A stretch of DNA of 64,000 bases from Bradyrhizobium sp. WBAH42 (GCF_024585265.1 NZ_CP036533.1:5279001-5343000), one strand, 5' to 3'. Shown: positions 17,679-26,057, counted from the stretch's first letter. The notes: generated by a model not told the origin, from the sequence alone. Program-made: numbers and translations.

Positions 17679-19344
17679 GGGCGAACAACAGATAGATCGC
17701 GCAGGTCCACAGCGACTGCCAATTGTCGCGGCCTTCGTTGAACAGCACGTACACGGCCGACAGCGCCAGCACCCCCGCGAACACCGCTTCGGCGATCGGA
17801 CGCTGGCCGATCTGCGGCCGGTTCAACATCAAAAGCGCGAACGGCACCACCGCCATCGTCAGCGCGGCGTAGGGAAAATCCTTGTAGCGCGGGTCGAACA
17901 CGAAGCCGAGCGCGGTCGCGGCCGCGATCACCGCCGTCACCGCCAGCGTCAGGCCGAGCACGGCGGTGAGCTTCGACCATTTCCGGCCCTCGCGCGGGCC
18001 GAGCAGGTCGAGGAAGGTCGGCAGGCTGCGGCCGATCACCATCGCCTGCGCGCAGAAGATCGGCGACAGGATGCCGGCCAGCAGCAGCGCGCCCCAGAGC
18101 AGCCAGCCGCCGATCCCGTAGCTCTCGTAATACATCTTGTCGGCGCCGATCCCGAGCAGGCTCCCCGCCGTCGTCGCCGAGATGCCGACGCCGAGCCAGG
18201 CCGGGAAGCGCGGCGTCCACGGCCGCCGGCGCAGCGTGATCACCGCGACCGCGAACACCAGCACGGAAAGGCCCATGCCCGCGCCCATGTACCATTTCCA
18301 GTACGGGAAATTGCTGATCGGCTCGCCCGGCGGATATTTCAGGCTGCGCCGCACCGAGTCATACAGGCCCCAATAGCCGCCGACGGTGCCTTCCAGCCTG
18401 CGCTTCCACGGCTGGTCGTAGGACTCGATCAGGTTGACGCGGAACTTCTGTGCCTTCGCAAGGCTCAGGATTTCCGAGACGACACGCGCCTGGTTGGCGC
18501 GCGAGGGCAGCGCGCCGTCGCGCATGCGCCCCGCGCTCGGCCAGCCGGTTTCGCCGATCAGGATCTCCTTGCCGGGAAACGCCACCGCCATGCGCTCGCG
18601 GATCGCCTCGACATGGGCGGAGGCGAACTTCGCCTTGATGGGGAAGTCCTCCCAATAAGGCAGGATGTGGATCGTGACGAAATCGACCGCGTCATAGACC
18701 TCGCGGTTCTTCAGCCAATATTCCCAGACATCGGCATAGGTGACGGGCACGCTGACCTGGGTCTTGACCAGGCGGATGAGGGAGACCAGGTCTGCCGTCG
18801 TCATCTCACCGCGCAGCAGCACCTCGTTGCCGACGATGACGGCGGTGATGATTTCGGGGAATTGCTTGATGAGGCGGATGGCGAGCCCGGCCTGCTCGAA
18901 ATTCTTCGTGCGGTTGCTGGAGAGCCAGATGCCCTGCAGCACTTTCAGCCCGCCGACCTTGGCGGCGATCGCCGGCACCTGGTCGAGCCCGTTCTCCATC
19001 GAATAGGTGCGGACGCAGTCGGTGATCTCTTTGAGCTGGCGCAGGTCCTGCTCGATCTGGTCAGCCTCGATATGGGTCCATGCGTCCAGCGGCGACTGCT
19101 CGCCGCGGAACGGCGCGTAGGAGACGCATTGAACCTTGTCGGCGGGGTCGATCGGGGCGCGCGCGAGCGTGATCGGCGTGGCAAGCCACCACCACACGGC
19201 AGCGATCGCACCCAGTGAGACGAGCAGAAGCGCCAGTGGCGTACGAAGAGAAATCGGTTCCGTCCTCCGCGAAGGGCCGTCGATTACCTTCTCGCACGCC
19301 GTCTGCCAAGGGGGCACCCCCAGTGGACCCCTTCGCGCCCCCAA
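17638..19344 (-). CDS. ndvC: Beta-glucan synthesis protein NdvC (GH17-type glucosyltransferase, membrane)
   Basis: A 568-residue (about 62 kDa) protein matching the size reported for Bradyrhizobium japonicum NdvC, needed for the beta-(1,6) linkages of cyclic beta-(1,3),(1,6)-glucans. One N-terminal membrane helix precedes a GH17-like domain with both acid motifs, VIVGNEVLLRGE (Glu about 174) and IGETGWPS (Glu about 265). Seven or so membrane helices follow. GH17 relatives in fungi act as transglucosylases. The start is uncertain: TTG 19344, GTG 19317, or a site near 19254 after GGAGGA. It is divergent from ndvD and ndvB, and its 3' end overlaps a convergent gene. Confidence 0.88.
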   Translation of the reverse strand: MGARRGPLGVPPWQTACEKVIDGPSRRTEPISLRTPLALLLVSLGAIAAVWWWLATPITLARAPIDPADKVQCVSYAPFRGEQSPLDAWTHIEADQIEQDLRQLKEITDCVRTYSMENGLDQVPAIAAKVGGLKVLQGIWLSSNRTKNFEQAGLAIRLIKQFPEIITAVIVGNEVLLRGEMTTADLVSLIRLVKTQVSVPVTYADVWEYWLKNREVYDAVDFVTIHILPYWEDFPIKAKFASAHVEAIRERMAVAFPGKEILIGETGWPSAGRMRDGALPSRANQARVVSEILSLAKAQKFRVNLIESYDQPWKRRLEGTVGGYWGLYDSVRRSLKYPPGEPISNFPYWKWYMGAGMGLSVLVFAVAVITLRRRPWTPRFPAWLGVGISATTAGSLLGIGADKMYYESYGIGGWLLWGALLLAGILSPIFCAQAMVIGRSLPTFLDLLGPREGRKWSKLTAVLGLTLAVTAVIAAATALGFVFDPRYKDFPYAALTMAVVPFALLMLNRPQIGQRPIAEAVFAGVLALSAVYVLFNEGRDNWQSLWTCAIYLLFALTLWRARAEQSQE

Positions 19345-19527
19345 AGGAATTTACCTGCGGCCGTTCGACCGTGATCTAGGATCGTGACTTTGCTGGACAA
19401 AATTCGAAATACAGGTCATGGACTCCGAAAGACTTTTCCGCCGCATTGGAGACCCATTTGGACGCCATCAGCTGGCGCGTCCGCGGGGCTCCTGACGCGG
19501 ACGGCCAGCGGATACATTGGGGAATTC

Positions 19528-20115
19528 ATGCGGCAACGGGTGTTCGAGTCACGAAATGCGGTCCTGCGGCAGTTCGCCGCCACCTTGGCCGTATCCTGCC
19601 TGCTCGTTCTGATCGGTGTTGGCGGCGCCTCGGCCCAGAGCGGCACGCCGGCCCCCGACCAGGGCAAGGCGGCCGCCCAGCCCGCCGACGCCGCCAAGGA
19701 CGCCGCCCAGAATCAGCGCCGCACCGACGAGTTCGCGGAAGCCGCCCAGGTCATCAACGGCCCGGCCGGCAATCCCGAATGCGTCTGGCTCGGCCGGCGC
19801 GTGGTGCGGCTGATGTGGCGGGATGACCTCGATACCGCGTTTCGCCATCTCGACCTCTACGACCGCTTCGGCTGTCCCGGCGGCCACATCCAGGCCGCGT
19901 TCCGCTGCCTGACCCGCTTCGGCGGCCAGATCGATCCCAAGGTGGCCGAGACCCTGGACAGCCGCGTGCACGCGTGCTGGATCAACCCGGCCGCCCAGCC
20001 GCAGCAGGCGGCGGCCGCGGCCTCTCAGCCGGCAGCGCCAGCCGCCAATGCGCAGCCGCAGCCGGCGGCGAGCCCCTCGCCTGCGGCCAGCCCGTCCCCG
20101 GCGCCGGCGAAATAG
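19528..20115 (+). CDS. ndvD: Probable NdvD, secreted protein of the glucan locus
   Basis: Sits between ndvC and ndvB, the position reported for B. japonicum ndvD, a third gene needed for cyclic glucan synthesis. From ATG 19528 it has 195 residues: a signal sequence (LAVSCLLVLIGVGGASAQ), a compact Cys-containing domain (PECVWLGRRVVRLMWRDDLDTAFRHLDLYDRFGCPG ... RCLTRFGG ... HACWI), then a Pro/Ala tail. A GTG at 19384 would give 243 residues, nearer the size I recall for NdvD, so the start is open. GGGGAA precedes the ATG. The assignment rests on context more than on sequence. Confidence 0.68.
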   Translation: MRQRVFESRNAVLRQFAATLAVSCLLVLIGVGGASAQSGTPAPDQGKAAAQPADAAKDAAQNQRRTDEFAEAAQVINGPAGNPECVWLGRRVVRLMWRDDLDTAFRHLDLYDRFGCPGGHIQAAFRCLTRFGGQIDPKVAETLDSRVHACWINPAAQPQQAAAAASQPAAPAANAQPQPAASPSPAASPSPAPAK

Positions 20116-20209
20116 CCCGAGCTCTTAAATAGCTCTGGTCGTTTCAGCTGCCGTTCAGGAACGATCGGCCATAGACACGGTTGGCACTGCCGCGCGTCGT
20201 TCGAAAAGG

Positions 20210-20237
20210 CATGCCCTCATAAGGACATGAGGCCATG
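20210..20237. repeat. Inverted repeat upstream of ndvB
   Basis: CATGCCCTCAT and ATGAGGCCATG are an 11-bp inverted repeat with one mismatch around a 6-base loop, 110 bp before the ndvB start and about 95 bp after the ndvD stop. No T-run follows, so it is not a standard terminator. It could be an operator or an mRNA hairpin. Confidence 0.45.
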
Positions 20238-20347
20238 ACAGTTGTGAAACCGCGCGGCAGAGGTATGCTTCCTTTGCCGCGGACACGGTCGGATCTCGGG
20301 GTCAGATCCGCTTCCCTGCCACCTCAGCCCCTATTGGTTTAGCCGCG

Positions 20348-23017
20348 ATGCGCGTTGTCGCCGCCGTTCTGTTGCTCGTGTCTGCGCTCCATGCAGGCGT
20401 GTGGGGAGTCCTGCGCGACAGGGAACCTGCACCTGATTTCAAAGGCCTGTTGCCCAGCGTCTCCTACGCGCCGTTCGAAGGCTCGGCCCACCCCGACATC
20501 GACAACATCCCGACGGTCGAGAAAATCCGCGCCGACCTGAAGACGCTGTCGACCATGACGCGCGCGATCCGCCTCTATTCGTCCACAGGCGGCGTCGAAC
20601 TGGTGCCGCCGATCGCGGCGGAGTTCGGCCTCAAGGTCACCGTCGGCGCCTGGATCGACAAGGACAAGGATCGCAACGAGCGCGAGATCAAGGCCGCCAT
20701 CGAGCTCGCCCGCAAGAACAGCAACGTCGTCGGCGTCGTCGTCGGCAACGAGGTGATCTACCGCGGCGAGCAGAAGGTCGAAGACCTCATCGACATGATC
20801 AAGAAGGTGAAGGGCTCGGTCCGCGTGCCCGTCACCACCGGCGAGATCTGGAACATCTGGCGCGACAATCCCGAGCTCGCCTCCAGTGTCGATTTCATCG
20901 CCGCGCACGTGCTGCCCTACTGGGAAAACTTCCGCTCGGACCAGGCGGTCGACCAGGCCGTCGACCGCTACAACCTGCTGCGCAACCTGTTCCCCGGCAA
21001 GCGCATCGTGATCGCCGAGTTCGGCTGGCCGAGCCAGGGCTACAATCTGCGCAACGCCGATCCCGGCCCGTTCCAGCAGGCGCTGGTGCTGCGCAACTTC
21101 GTCAGCCGCGCCGAAGCCATCGGCATGGAATACAACATCGTCGAAGCCATCGATCAGCCCTGGAAATTCTTCGAAGGCGGCGTCGGTCCGTATTGGGGCG
21201 TCCTCAATGCCAGCCGCGAGCCGAAATTCGCCTGGACCGGCCCAGTGGAGAATCCCGACTATTGGAAGCTGATGGGCATCGCGCTGTTGGTCGGCGTGCT
21301 GCTGTCGCTGCCGATCCTGCGGATCGAGAAAGCGACCGCCAGGCAGGCCTTCCTGCTGTCGGCGACCGCCAATGGCGTCGGCGCCTGGGCCGCGACCGTG
21401 TTCGCGTTCTGGAACAGCCACTACTTCATCTTCGGCTCGGCCTTCGCGCTGACGCTCGGCATGATCCTCCTTGTTCCGCTCGTCCTCATCGCGATGGCGC
21501 GCATCGACGAGATCGCCGCGGTCGCCTTCGGCCGGCCGCCGCAGCGGCTGATCACGAAGGACAAGCCGGTCGAGAACGTGCCCGAGAATTACTGCCCCAA
21601 GGTCTCGATCCATATCCCGGCCTATTTCGAGCCGGTCGAGATGCTGAAGCAGACGCTGGATGCGCTGTCGCGGCTGAACTATCCGAACTACGAATGCGTG
21701 GTCATCATCAACAACACGCCGGATCCCGCCTTCTGGCAGCCGATCCAGGACCATTGCCGCGCGCTCGGTGAACGCTTCAAGTTCATCAACGCCGAGAAGG
21801 TGCAAGGCTTCAAGGCCGGCGCACTGCGCATCGCGATGGACCGCACCGCGGCCGATGCCGAGATCATCGGCATCCTCGATGCCGATTACGTCGTCGAGCC
21901 CGACTGGCTGAAGGACCTCGTGCCCGCCTTCGCCGACCCGCGCGTCGGCCTCGTGCAGGCGCCGCAGGAGCATCGCGACGGCGATCTGTCGATCATGCAC
22001 TACATCATGAACGGCGAATATGCCGGCTTCTTCGACATCGGCATGGTCCAGCGCAACGAGCTCAACGCCGTCATCGTGCACGGCACGATGTGCCTGATCC
22101 GCCGCGCCGCGATGGACATGGCCGGCGGCTGGTCGAGCGACACGATCTGCGAGGATAGCGATCTCGGCCTTGCGATCCAGGAGCTCGGCTGGACCACCCA
22201 CTACACCAACACCCGCTACGGCGCGGGCCTCTTGCCCGACACCTACGAGGCCTTCAAGAAGCAGCGGCACCGCTGGGCCTATGGCGGCCTGCAGATCGTC
22301 AAGAAGCACTGGCGCCGCTTCCTGCCCGGTGCGAGCCGGCTGACGCCCGACCAGAAGCGCGAATATGGCCTGGGTTGGCTGAACTGGCTGGGCGCCGAAA
22401 GCCTCGGCGTGGTCGTGGCGCTGCTCAACCTCGTCTGGGTGCCGATCGTCGCCTTCGCCGACATCGCCATCCCCGACAAGATCCTGACGCTGCCGATCAT
22501 CGGCGCCTTCGTCGTCTCGCTGGTGCATTTCCTGTCGATGTACCGCGCCCGCGTCGCCATCAAGCCCGGCCAGATGCTGGGTGCCATGATCGCGGCGATG
22601 AGCGTGCAATGGACGGTGTCGCGCGCGGTGGCGCAGGGCCTGATCACCGAGCACATCGCCTTCGCCCGCACCTCCAAGGGCGGCCTTAGCAGGATGTCGA
22701 TCGAGTTCCAGGCCTTCTGGGAGGCCGTGATCGGCATCCTGCTCATCGTTGGCGCCGGCGTCCTAGTCGCCTCCAACAGCTTCCGCCAGATCACCGAGAT
22801 CTACATCTTCGCCGGCGTCCTGGTGCTGCAGAGCCTGCCGTTCCTGGCCGCCGTCGCGATCGCCATCCTCGAGCTCAGCCGCATCAACTCGTTCCAGTTC
22901 TGGCGCGATAGCGCGATCCGCACCGCCGAGCTGATCGGCCTGCGCCCGGTCGCGCTGCCCCACCCGACCGGCACGCCGCAGCCTGTGCCGAGCGAGGTGC
23001 GGCGGGAGACGAACTGA
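20348..23017 (+). CDS. ndvB: Cyclic beta-(1,3)-glucan synthase NdvB (GH17 + GT2)
   Basis: An 889-residue (about 99 kDa) membrane synthase of symbiotically important cyclic glucans, close to the reported 102 kDa B. japonicum NdvB. A signal-like helix is followed by a GH17-type domain with NEV (Glu about 135) and EFGWPS (Glu about 224), two or three membrane helices, and a GT2 domain with D511AD and the Q639RHRW product-binding motif. C-terminal membrane helices end it. UDP-glucose is the expected donor on the cytoplasmic face; the GH17 part probably remodels or cyclises outside. The ATG at 20348 is the first Met after the inverted repeat. Divergent ndvC carries a second GH17 module. Confidence 0.93.
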   Translation: MRVVAAVLLLVSALHAGVWGVLRDREPAPDFKGLLPSVSYAPFEGSAHPDIDNIPTVEKIRADLKTLSTMTRAIRLYSSTGGVELVPPIAAEFGLKVTVGAWIDKDKDRNEREIKAAIELARKNSNVVGVVVGNEVIYRGEQKVEDLIDMIKKVKGSVRVPVTTGEIWNIWRDNPELASSVDFIAAHVLPYWENFRSDQAVDQAVDRYNLLRNLFPGKRIVIAEFGWPSQGYNLRNADPGPFQQALVLRNFVSRAEAIGMEYNIVEAIDQPWKFFEGGVGPYWGVLNASREPKFAWTGPVENPDYWKLMGIALLVGVLLSLPILRIEKATARQAFLLSATANGVGAWAATVFAFWNSHYFIFGSAFALTLGMILLVPLVLIAMARIDEIAAVAFGRPPQRLITKDKPVENVPENYCPKVSIHIPAYFEPVEMLKQTLDALSRLNYPNYECVVIINNTPDPAFWQPIQDHCRALGERFKFINAEKVQGFKAGALRIAMDRTAADAEIIGILDADYVVEPDWLKDLVPAFADPRVGLVQAPQEHRDGDLSIMHYIMNGEYAGFFDIGMVQRNELNAVIVHGTMCLIRRAAMDMAGGWSSDTICEDSDLGLAIQELGWTTHYTNTRYGAGLLPDTYEAFKKQRHRWAYGGLQIVKKHWRRFLPGASRLTPDQKREYGLGWLNWLGAESLGVVVALLNLVWVPIVAFADIAIPDKILTLPIIGAFVVSLVHFLSMYRARVAIKPGQMLGAMIAAMSVQWTVSRAVAQGLITEHIAFARTSKGGLSRMSIEFQAFWEAVIGILLIVGAGVLVASNSFRQITEIYIFAGVLVLQSLPFLAAVAIAILELSRINSFQFWRDSAIRTAELIGLRPVALPHPTGTPQPVPSEVRRETN

Positions 23018-23336
23018 TCCGGCTCCACGCCGGTCTTCGGACCTCGCGCTTAGGAGTCACGTGGTCTTCGGCGTGGATGACCGGCCGCCAATTGAGGTGA
23101 GAATTTTGGCCTAAGCGACGGATAGCCCAAGCAAATCCCAGCTCCTGCCGCGATCTTCGGCAGCCACCCGCACTATTGACCTCCGCTGCCACTCCCCCTA
23201 CACAGCCCGTGCCGAAGGCATGATCCGGAAACAACCGGTTTTCCCCGCAACGCGATTTTCAGCGAAGCGGCAAGACATGCCTCTCGAATGTCCGAACACG
23301 ATGGCGATGTCTTATCTTAGCCATCAGCGGCCATGG

Positions 23337-23412
23337 GAGCGCGTAGCTCAGCCGGTAGAGCACGTGACTTTTAATCACGGGGTCCTGGGTTCGAGCCCCA
23401 GCGCGCTCACCA
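23337..23412 (+). tRNA. tRNA-Lys (anticodon TTT), CCA encoded
   Basis: A 76-base cloverleaf: acceptor GAGCGCG pairs with CGCGCTC, D-arm GCTC/GAGC, anticodon stem CGTGA/TCACG with loop CTTTTAA, T-arm CTGGG/CCCAG with TTCGAGC, discriminator A and encoded CCA. The anticodon is TTT. A degenerate, small-gene-rich region starts directly after it, but no repeat of its 3' end was found in the window. Confidence 0.97.
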
Positions 23413-23735
23413 AACTTAGCCGCAATTTAAAGCTTGTCGCGTTCGCTGGTCAGGTCGCCGTCGCCGCCGTGTTGTTCGTTGTCATCTGCTGGAGCGCGCG
23501 CGTGAAGCGACGCCGTTCGCAATCAAATGAAGAAGGGCCGTCGTCGCGACGGCACTTCTTCACAGCCACGACGGCAAGTAGCGCGAGGTGGGATTGCGCC
23601 GTGTGCTGGTCGACTGGCTTCTGGTTCAGCGCATTCACGGCCGCGTGTACGAAGCCATTTTAGGCGCCCAACGAAGCGAAACTGAAACAATGCAATCCGA
23701 TGCTGTGATCGTAACGCCTGTTCAGGGAGAGTGGA
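23413..23735. other. Non-coding stretch after tRNA-Lys
   Basis: No convincing gene. Frames crossing the tRNA are open only by chance. Nothing resembling an integrase, attachment repeat or strong terminator is visible. Confidence 0.5.
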
Positions 23736-23891
23736 ATGCGTAGCCTGATTATCGGTGCGGCACTCCTCGCGCTGGCAACCATCGGATGTTCCACGTTTAT
23801 CTCGGCCGCCCTTTCCGCAGCACGGGATGCAAAGGCCGCAACATTCTCAGAACGGTTCGCGCCGGCAGTGACGGTTCTCCCGAGCGGCTAG
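23736..23891 (+). CDS. Small secreted/lipoprotein-like protein (51 aa)
   Basis: Reads MRSLIIGAALLALATIGCSTF then ISAALSAARDAKAATFSERF and a short end. A charged start, a hydrophobic core and a Cys at 18 in IGCS resemble a lipoprotein signal (the -3 Thr is not ideal). GGGAGA lies 8 bases before the ATG. No family is recognised. A short repeat (AGCGTGAACCGG) begins 6 bases after the stop. Confidence 0.6.
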   Translation: MRSLIIGAALLALATIGCSTFISAALSAARDAKAATFSERFAPAVTVLPSG

Positions 23892-23896
23892 CCGCC

Positions 23897-23908
23897 AGCG
23901 TGAACCGG
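23897..23908. repeat. Short interspersed repeat AGCGTGAACCGG (first of three exact copies)
   Basis: The 12-mer recurs exactly at 24439-24450 and 24871-24882, and its first nine bases recur at 26406-26414. At the first two sites the context extends to CCGCCAGCGTGAACCGGCG. All copies lie at or just after gene ends in the accessory region. Confidence 0.6.
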
Positions 23909-23927
23909 CGAGCCGATTGCGACGGCC

Positions 23928-24083
23928 TCAATGGGGAGCTTTGCCTTCGCGGTTAAGGAGCTGCAGTCGTCGTTCTAGCTCTTGCTTCTTCGCCGCAAGC
24001 CTCTCCGCCAGAACATCATTGACCAGGGTGTGCAGTCGCCACAGCTCTTCGAGACACATGCTCTCAATGGGCTTCCGATCCAT
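23928..24083 (-). CDS. H-NS-like N-terminal domain protein (truncated form, 51 aa)
   Basis: Reads MDRKPIESMCLEELWRLHTL then VNDVLAERLAAKKQELERRL and QLLNREGKAPH. The pattern (short acidic start, SMxLEELWxLH, then a long basic coiled coil ending ExRLxxL) is that of the dimerisation part of alphaproteobacterial H-NS proteins. The C-terminal DNA-binding segment (PKYRNP/TWSGRG type) is absent, and the next bases downstream do not encode it in any frame. GGGGGA precedes the ATG. It could act as an H-NS antagonist by forming mixed dimers, or be a remnant. Confidence 0.6.
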   Translation of the reverse strand: MDRKPIESMCLEELWRLHTLVNDVLAERLAAKKQELERRLQLLNREGKAPH

Positions 24084-24181
24084 GAATCCCCCGACTCACG
24101 TATCGCGCAAGGTTAGCGCCAAGAAAGAGACGGTGCCACTTTTTCCCGAAACGATTCACATATGCGATTGAAGCTACAAAG

Positions 24182-24445
24182 ATGAATGCCGCTCCCTGTG
24201 AGTGCTGGGCAAACCGGGAGCATGCTTCATTGACTGACGAGGTTCCGTCGCAAAGCCGATTTTTCATTCGAATGGGAGGCAAAGGTTGGATGGTCTACGA
24301 TCGAGAACGCAAGGGCCCAGCACTGATCGGGACCGACATGGCTGCCAATCTGACCAAGGAGCGAGCTGAGCAATTGCTACGTCTGCTGATGCCCTCGCGC
24401 GTCGAGAGGCCACCTGCGACGAATGACAGTGGCCCGCCAGCGTGA
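24182..24445 (+). CDS. Small hypothetical protein (87 aa)
   Basis: The core FFIRMGGKGWMVYDRERKGPALIG, then AANLTKERAEQLLRLLM, resembles a group of short Bradyrhizobium proteins with WMVxDRxRxGPA and a C-terminal LTxExA helix; no function is known. The start may be the ATG at 24182 or one of the internal Mets before GGKGWMV. Its last codons and stop are contributed by a copy of the AGCGTGAACCGG repeat, so the C-terminus may have been changed by repeat insertion. Confidence 0.6.
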   Translation: MNAAPCECWANREHASLTDEVPSQSRFFIRMGGKGWMVYDRERKGPALIGTDMAANLTKERAEQLLRLLMPSRVERPPATNDSGPPA

Positions 24446-24892
24446 ACCGGCGGTCCCAATGGTTGCGGTCTCCCTTCTCGTCAGCCGCAATCGAACGTGT
24501 TCACCGGCCGTCGTTCGCGTTGCCGCACCTGAGGCCCTCTTGGATTCATCCCGGTTCTTCGCATTCGAGTTGGGGCTGGTTCTGCACCCCTAGGAAATTT
24601 AATTTCTGGTCGGTATCTTTTGAGACACCCCGCTCGAATGTTTGAGCAGACGATATCCCCCGGCGTGCCAGACTGAATGGTGCGTCGGGCGGCCCCGGTG
24701 TGTCCGCAGCCAGCCCCGCGACGCTCGGGGCCGTTCCTTTGGATTCACATTTGTTGATGCAGGAACATCCTCCAGGACGAACCATGTCGTTACCGGGGCT
24801 GGCAAATTTTATCTCGGATCTATTGTAACCCGGTAGGGCCGCTGTTCCAGAGCAGCGGCCCTTGTCTTGAAGCGTGAACCGGGGGGCCGCGC
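24446..24892. other. Gene-poor stretch with a hairpin near its end
   Basis: No credible coding frame: the open frames lack ribosome-binding sites and have unusual composition. A stable hairpin is formed by AGGGCCGCTG (24835-24844) and CAGCGGCCCT (24853-24862), followed by TTGTCTT. It could end a transcript or small RNA on the plus strand. A smaller GC hairpin (CCCCG...CGGGG) lies near 24715-24731. Confidence 0.4.
24835..24869 (+). terminator. Candidate terminator hairpin
   Basis: A perfect 10-bp stem with an 8-base loop and a weak T-rich tail. The gene or RNA it would serve is not identified; the nearest plus-strand gene ends at 24445. Confidence 0.4.
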
Positions 24893-25105
24893 CTAGCGCC
24901 TCTTCGGTCGATCGGTTTCTGCTGATCGCGATTTAGGTTTGGCACTCTTGCGAATCGTCGGGGGCGGCTTGCCCTCGGGACTTTGCCTCTCTTGCTTTTG
25001 CTCGGCCGCGAATACGCGCGAGCGCAGATCTTGCAATTCGGAAAGCCCGGAAGCGAGCTCGTCGAAACGCTGTTTCAGAACAGCGGTGCGATCGTAAGTG
25101 CTCAT
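24893..25105 (-). CDS. Small basic hypothetical protein (70 aa)
   Basis: Reads MSTYDRTAVLKQRFDELASG then LSELQDLRSRVFAAEQKQER, with a Lys/Arg/Pro tail. A predicted amphipathic coiled coil precedes a positively charged end that could bind nucleic acid. GGAGG lies at good spacing before the ATG. No family is recognised. A weaker frame ends 15 bp upstream on the same strand. Confidence 0.6.
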   Translation of the reverse strand: MSTYDRTAVLKQRFDELASGLSELQDLRSRVFAAEQKQERQSPEGKPPPTIRKSAKPKSRSAETDRPKRR

Positions 25106-25120
25106 AGTACGCCCCCTCCG

Positions 25121-25369
25121 TCACCCCGAGCCGACCGAGATAACAGGGAAAACCATGCAATCGAAAAATGCACTCGCGAGCAGCCAGTTCCAGTGGAAAG
25201 TGTTGCGCGGTTGTCGCAGGTCGCGCGATGCGAATTGCTTGGAGACACGGGCTTTGCGCGTGGGATCGTAGATCGGGCGTAGCGCCCCATGACGGCCCCG
25301 ACCGTGGGGGCTTTTGGGGTGTGGAGGCCGGGGCCGCTGGAGGTGCTTGACCTTTTTGGGGAAGGCCAA
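25121..25369 (-). CDS. Doubtful small protein (82 aa)
   Basis: An open frame from a TTG at 25369 with no clear ribosome-binding site. The C-terminal half (RPIYDPTRKARVSKQFASRD, LRQPRNTFHWNWLLASAFFD) has a protein-like composition, and the frame ends 15 bp before the next gene on the same strand, as in an operon. No family is recognised. It may equally be chance; the rest of the stretch 25106-25463 shows nothing else apart from a GC hairpin near 25294-25315. Confidence 0.25.
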   Translation of the reverse strand: MAFPKKVKHLQRPRPPHPKSPHGRGRHGALRPIYDPTRKARVSKQFASRDLRQPRNTFHWNWLLASAFFDCMVFPVISVGSG

Positions 25370-25463
25370 AGCCAGCGAAGACTAGGAAAGTTTGGCAATC
25401 ACGTCTGTTCGCTTTCGAACATTGGCTGTACGTTCCGTTTGCGCAGAACGGAGCGAATTGCCG

Positions 25464-25658
25464 ATGAAGGATTATCTGGCGCAGATCGAGAAACTCCGCA
25501 AAGATGCGGCCGAATGCGCCCTGATCCGCGACTTGGCTACCGATCCAGCCAAGCGCGAAGCGTTCGACCGGCTTGCGCGCCACCTCACGGTCCTTGCTGA
25601 CCAGGTTGAAATGGCGCTGCTTGAGCGGAAGACCGGGACTAACCCGTCTTCACCTTAG
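25464..25658 (+). CDS. Small helical hypothetical protein (64 aa)
   Basis: Reads MKDYLAQIEKLRKDAAECAL then IRDLATDPAKREAFDRLARH and LTVLADQVEMALLERKTG. Such short proteins with a DPAKREAFDRLAxHL helix are widespread and multi-copy in Bradyrhizobium; function is unknown. The ATG at 25464 fits the family; GGAG lies 10 bases upstream. The longer frame from 25392 is not supported. Confidence 0.68.
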   Translation: MKDYLAQIEKLRKDAAECALIRDLATDPAKREAFDRLARHLTVLADQVEMALLERKTGTNPSSP

Positions 25659-25698
25659 AGGCGCGCGCCGCTGATCCCGTGCCAGACTGGCGCAGTCA

Positions 25699-25742
25699 TG
25701 GCCAAGTGATTCATGGCCAAGAGATTTATGGCCAAGTGATTT
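25699..25742. repeat. Three tandem 15-bp repeats
   Basis: ATGGCCAAGTGATTC, ATGGCCAAGAGATTT and ATGGCCAAGTGATTT (the last followed by GG) follow one another with one or two differences. The stretch 25659-25898 otherwise holds nothing recognisable. Confidence 0.75.
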
Positions 25743-25898
25743 GGTGTCTCCAGCCTTCGGAGCTGCAGGTGCAGTCGGCATGCTGAGCTAAGCTCCAAAC
25801 GTTGCCAATGCACCGCTGATCCGGCTGAGCATAGGAACGTTTCGACCGGCGGTGAGTCCTACAAGCGCAATCCATCCCGTTTCCTCGTGGATCGAACG

Positions 25899-26057
25899 AT
25901 GGAAAAAGCACTCGCCTATGCCATCTCGGCGGCCCTCGTGGGCTTCGGTCTCTTGATCTTTTTCGCCGGTCTATCTTCCAGTTCGCCCGCTTTATGGACA
26001 ATCGTCGCGCTGGTCCCGATCACGATCGGGATCGTGAGCGCCTTTGGTCCTGTGTGA
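25899..26057 (+). CDS. Small membrane protein (52 aa)
   Basis: Reads MEKALAYAISAALVGFGLLI then FFAGLSSSSPALWTIVALVP and ITIGIVSAFGPV. Two hydrophobic helices are separated by a Ser-rich turn. The ribosome-binding site is weak. No family is recognised. It is followed closely by another short hydrophobic frame on the same strand. Confidence 0.5.
   Translation: MEKALAYAISAALVGFGLLIFFAGLSSSSPALWTIVALVPITIGIVSAFGPV

Noticed and set aside
20339..22654. Minus-strand open frame of about 771 codons opposite ndvB
   Set aside because: Antisense to the well-supported NdvB frame with GH17 and GT2 motifs; the mirror product has no recognisable domain.
23337..23412. tRNA-Lys as a proven integration site
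   Set aside because: No second copy of the tRNA 3' end and no integrase were found in the window, so only the suggestion is kept as a finding.
24546..24836. Overlapping short frames on both strands
   Set aside because: No ribosome-binding site, no protein-like pattern, and strong DNA hairpins in the same place.
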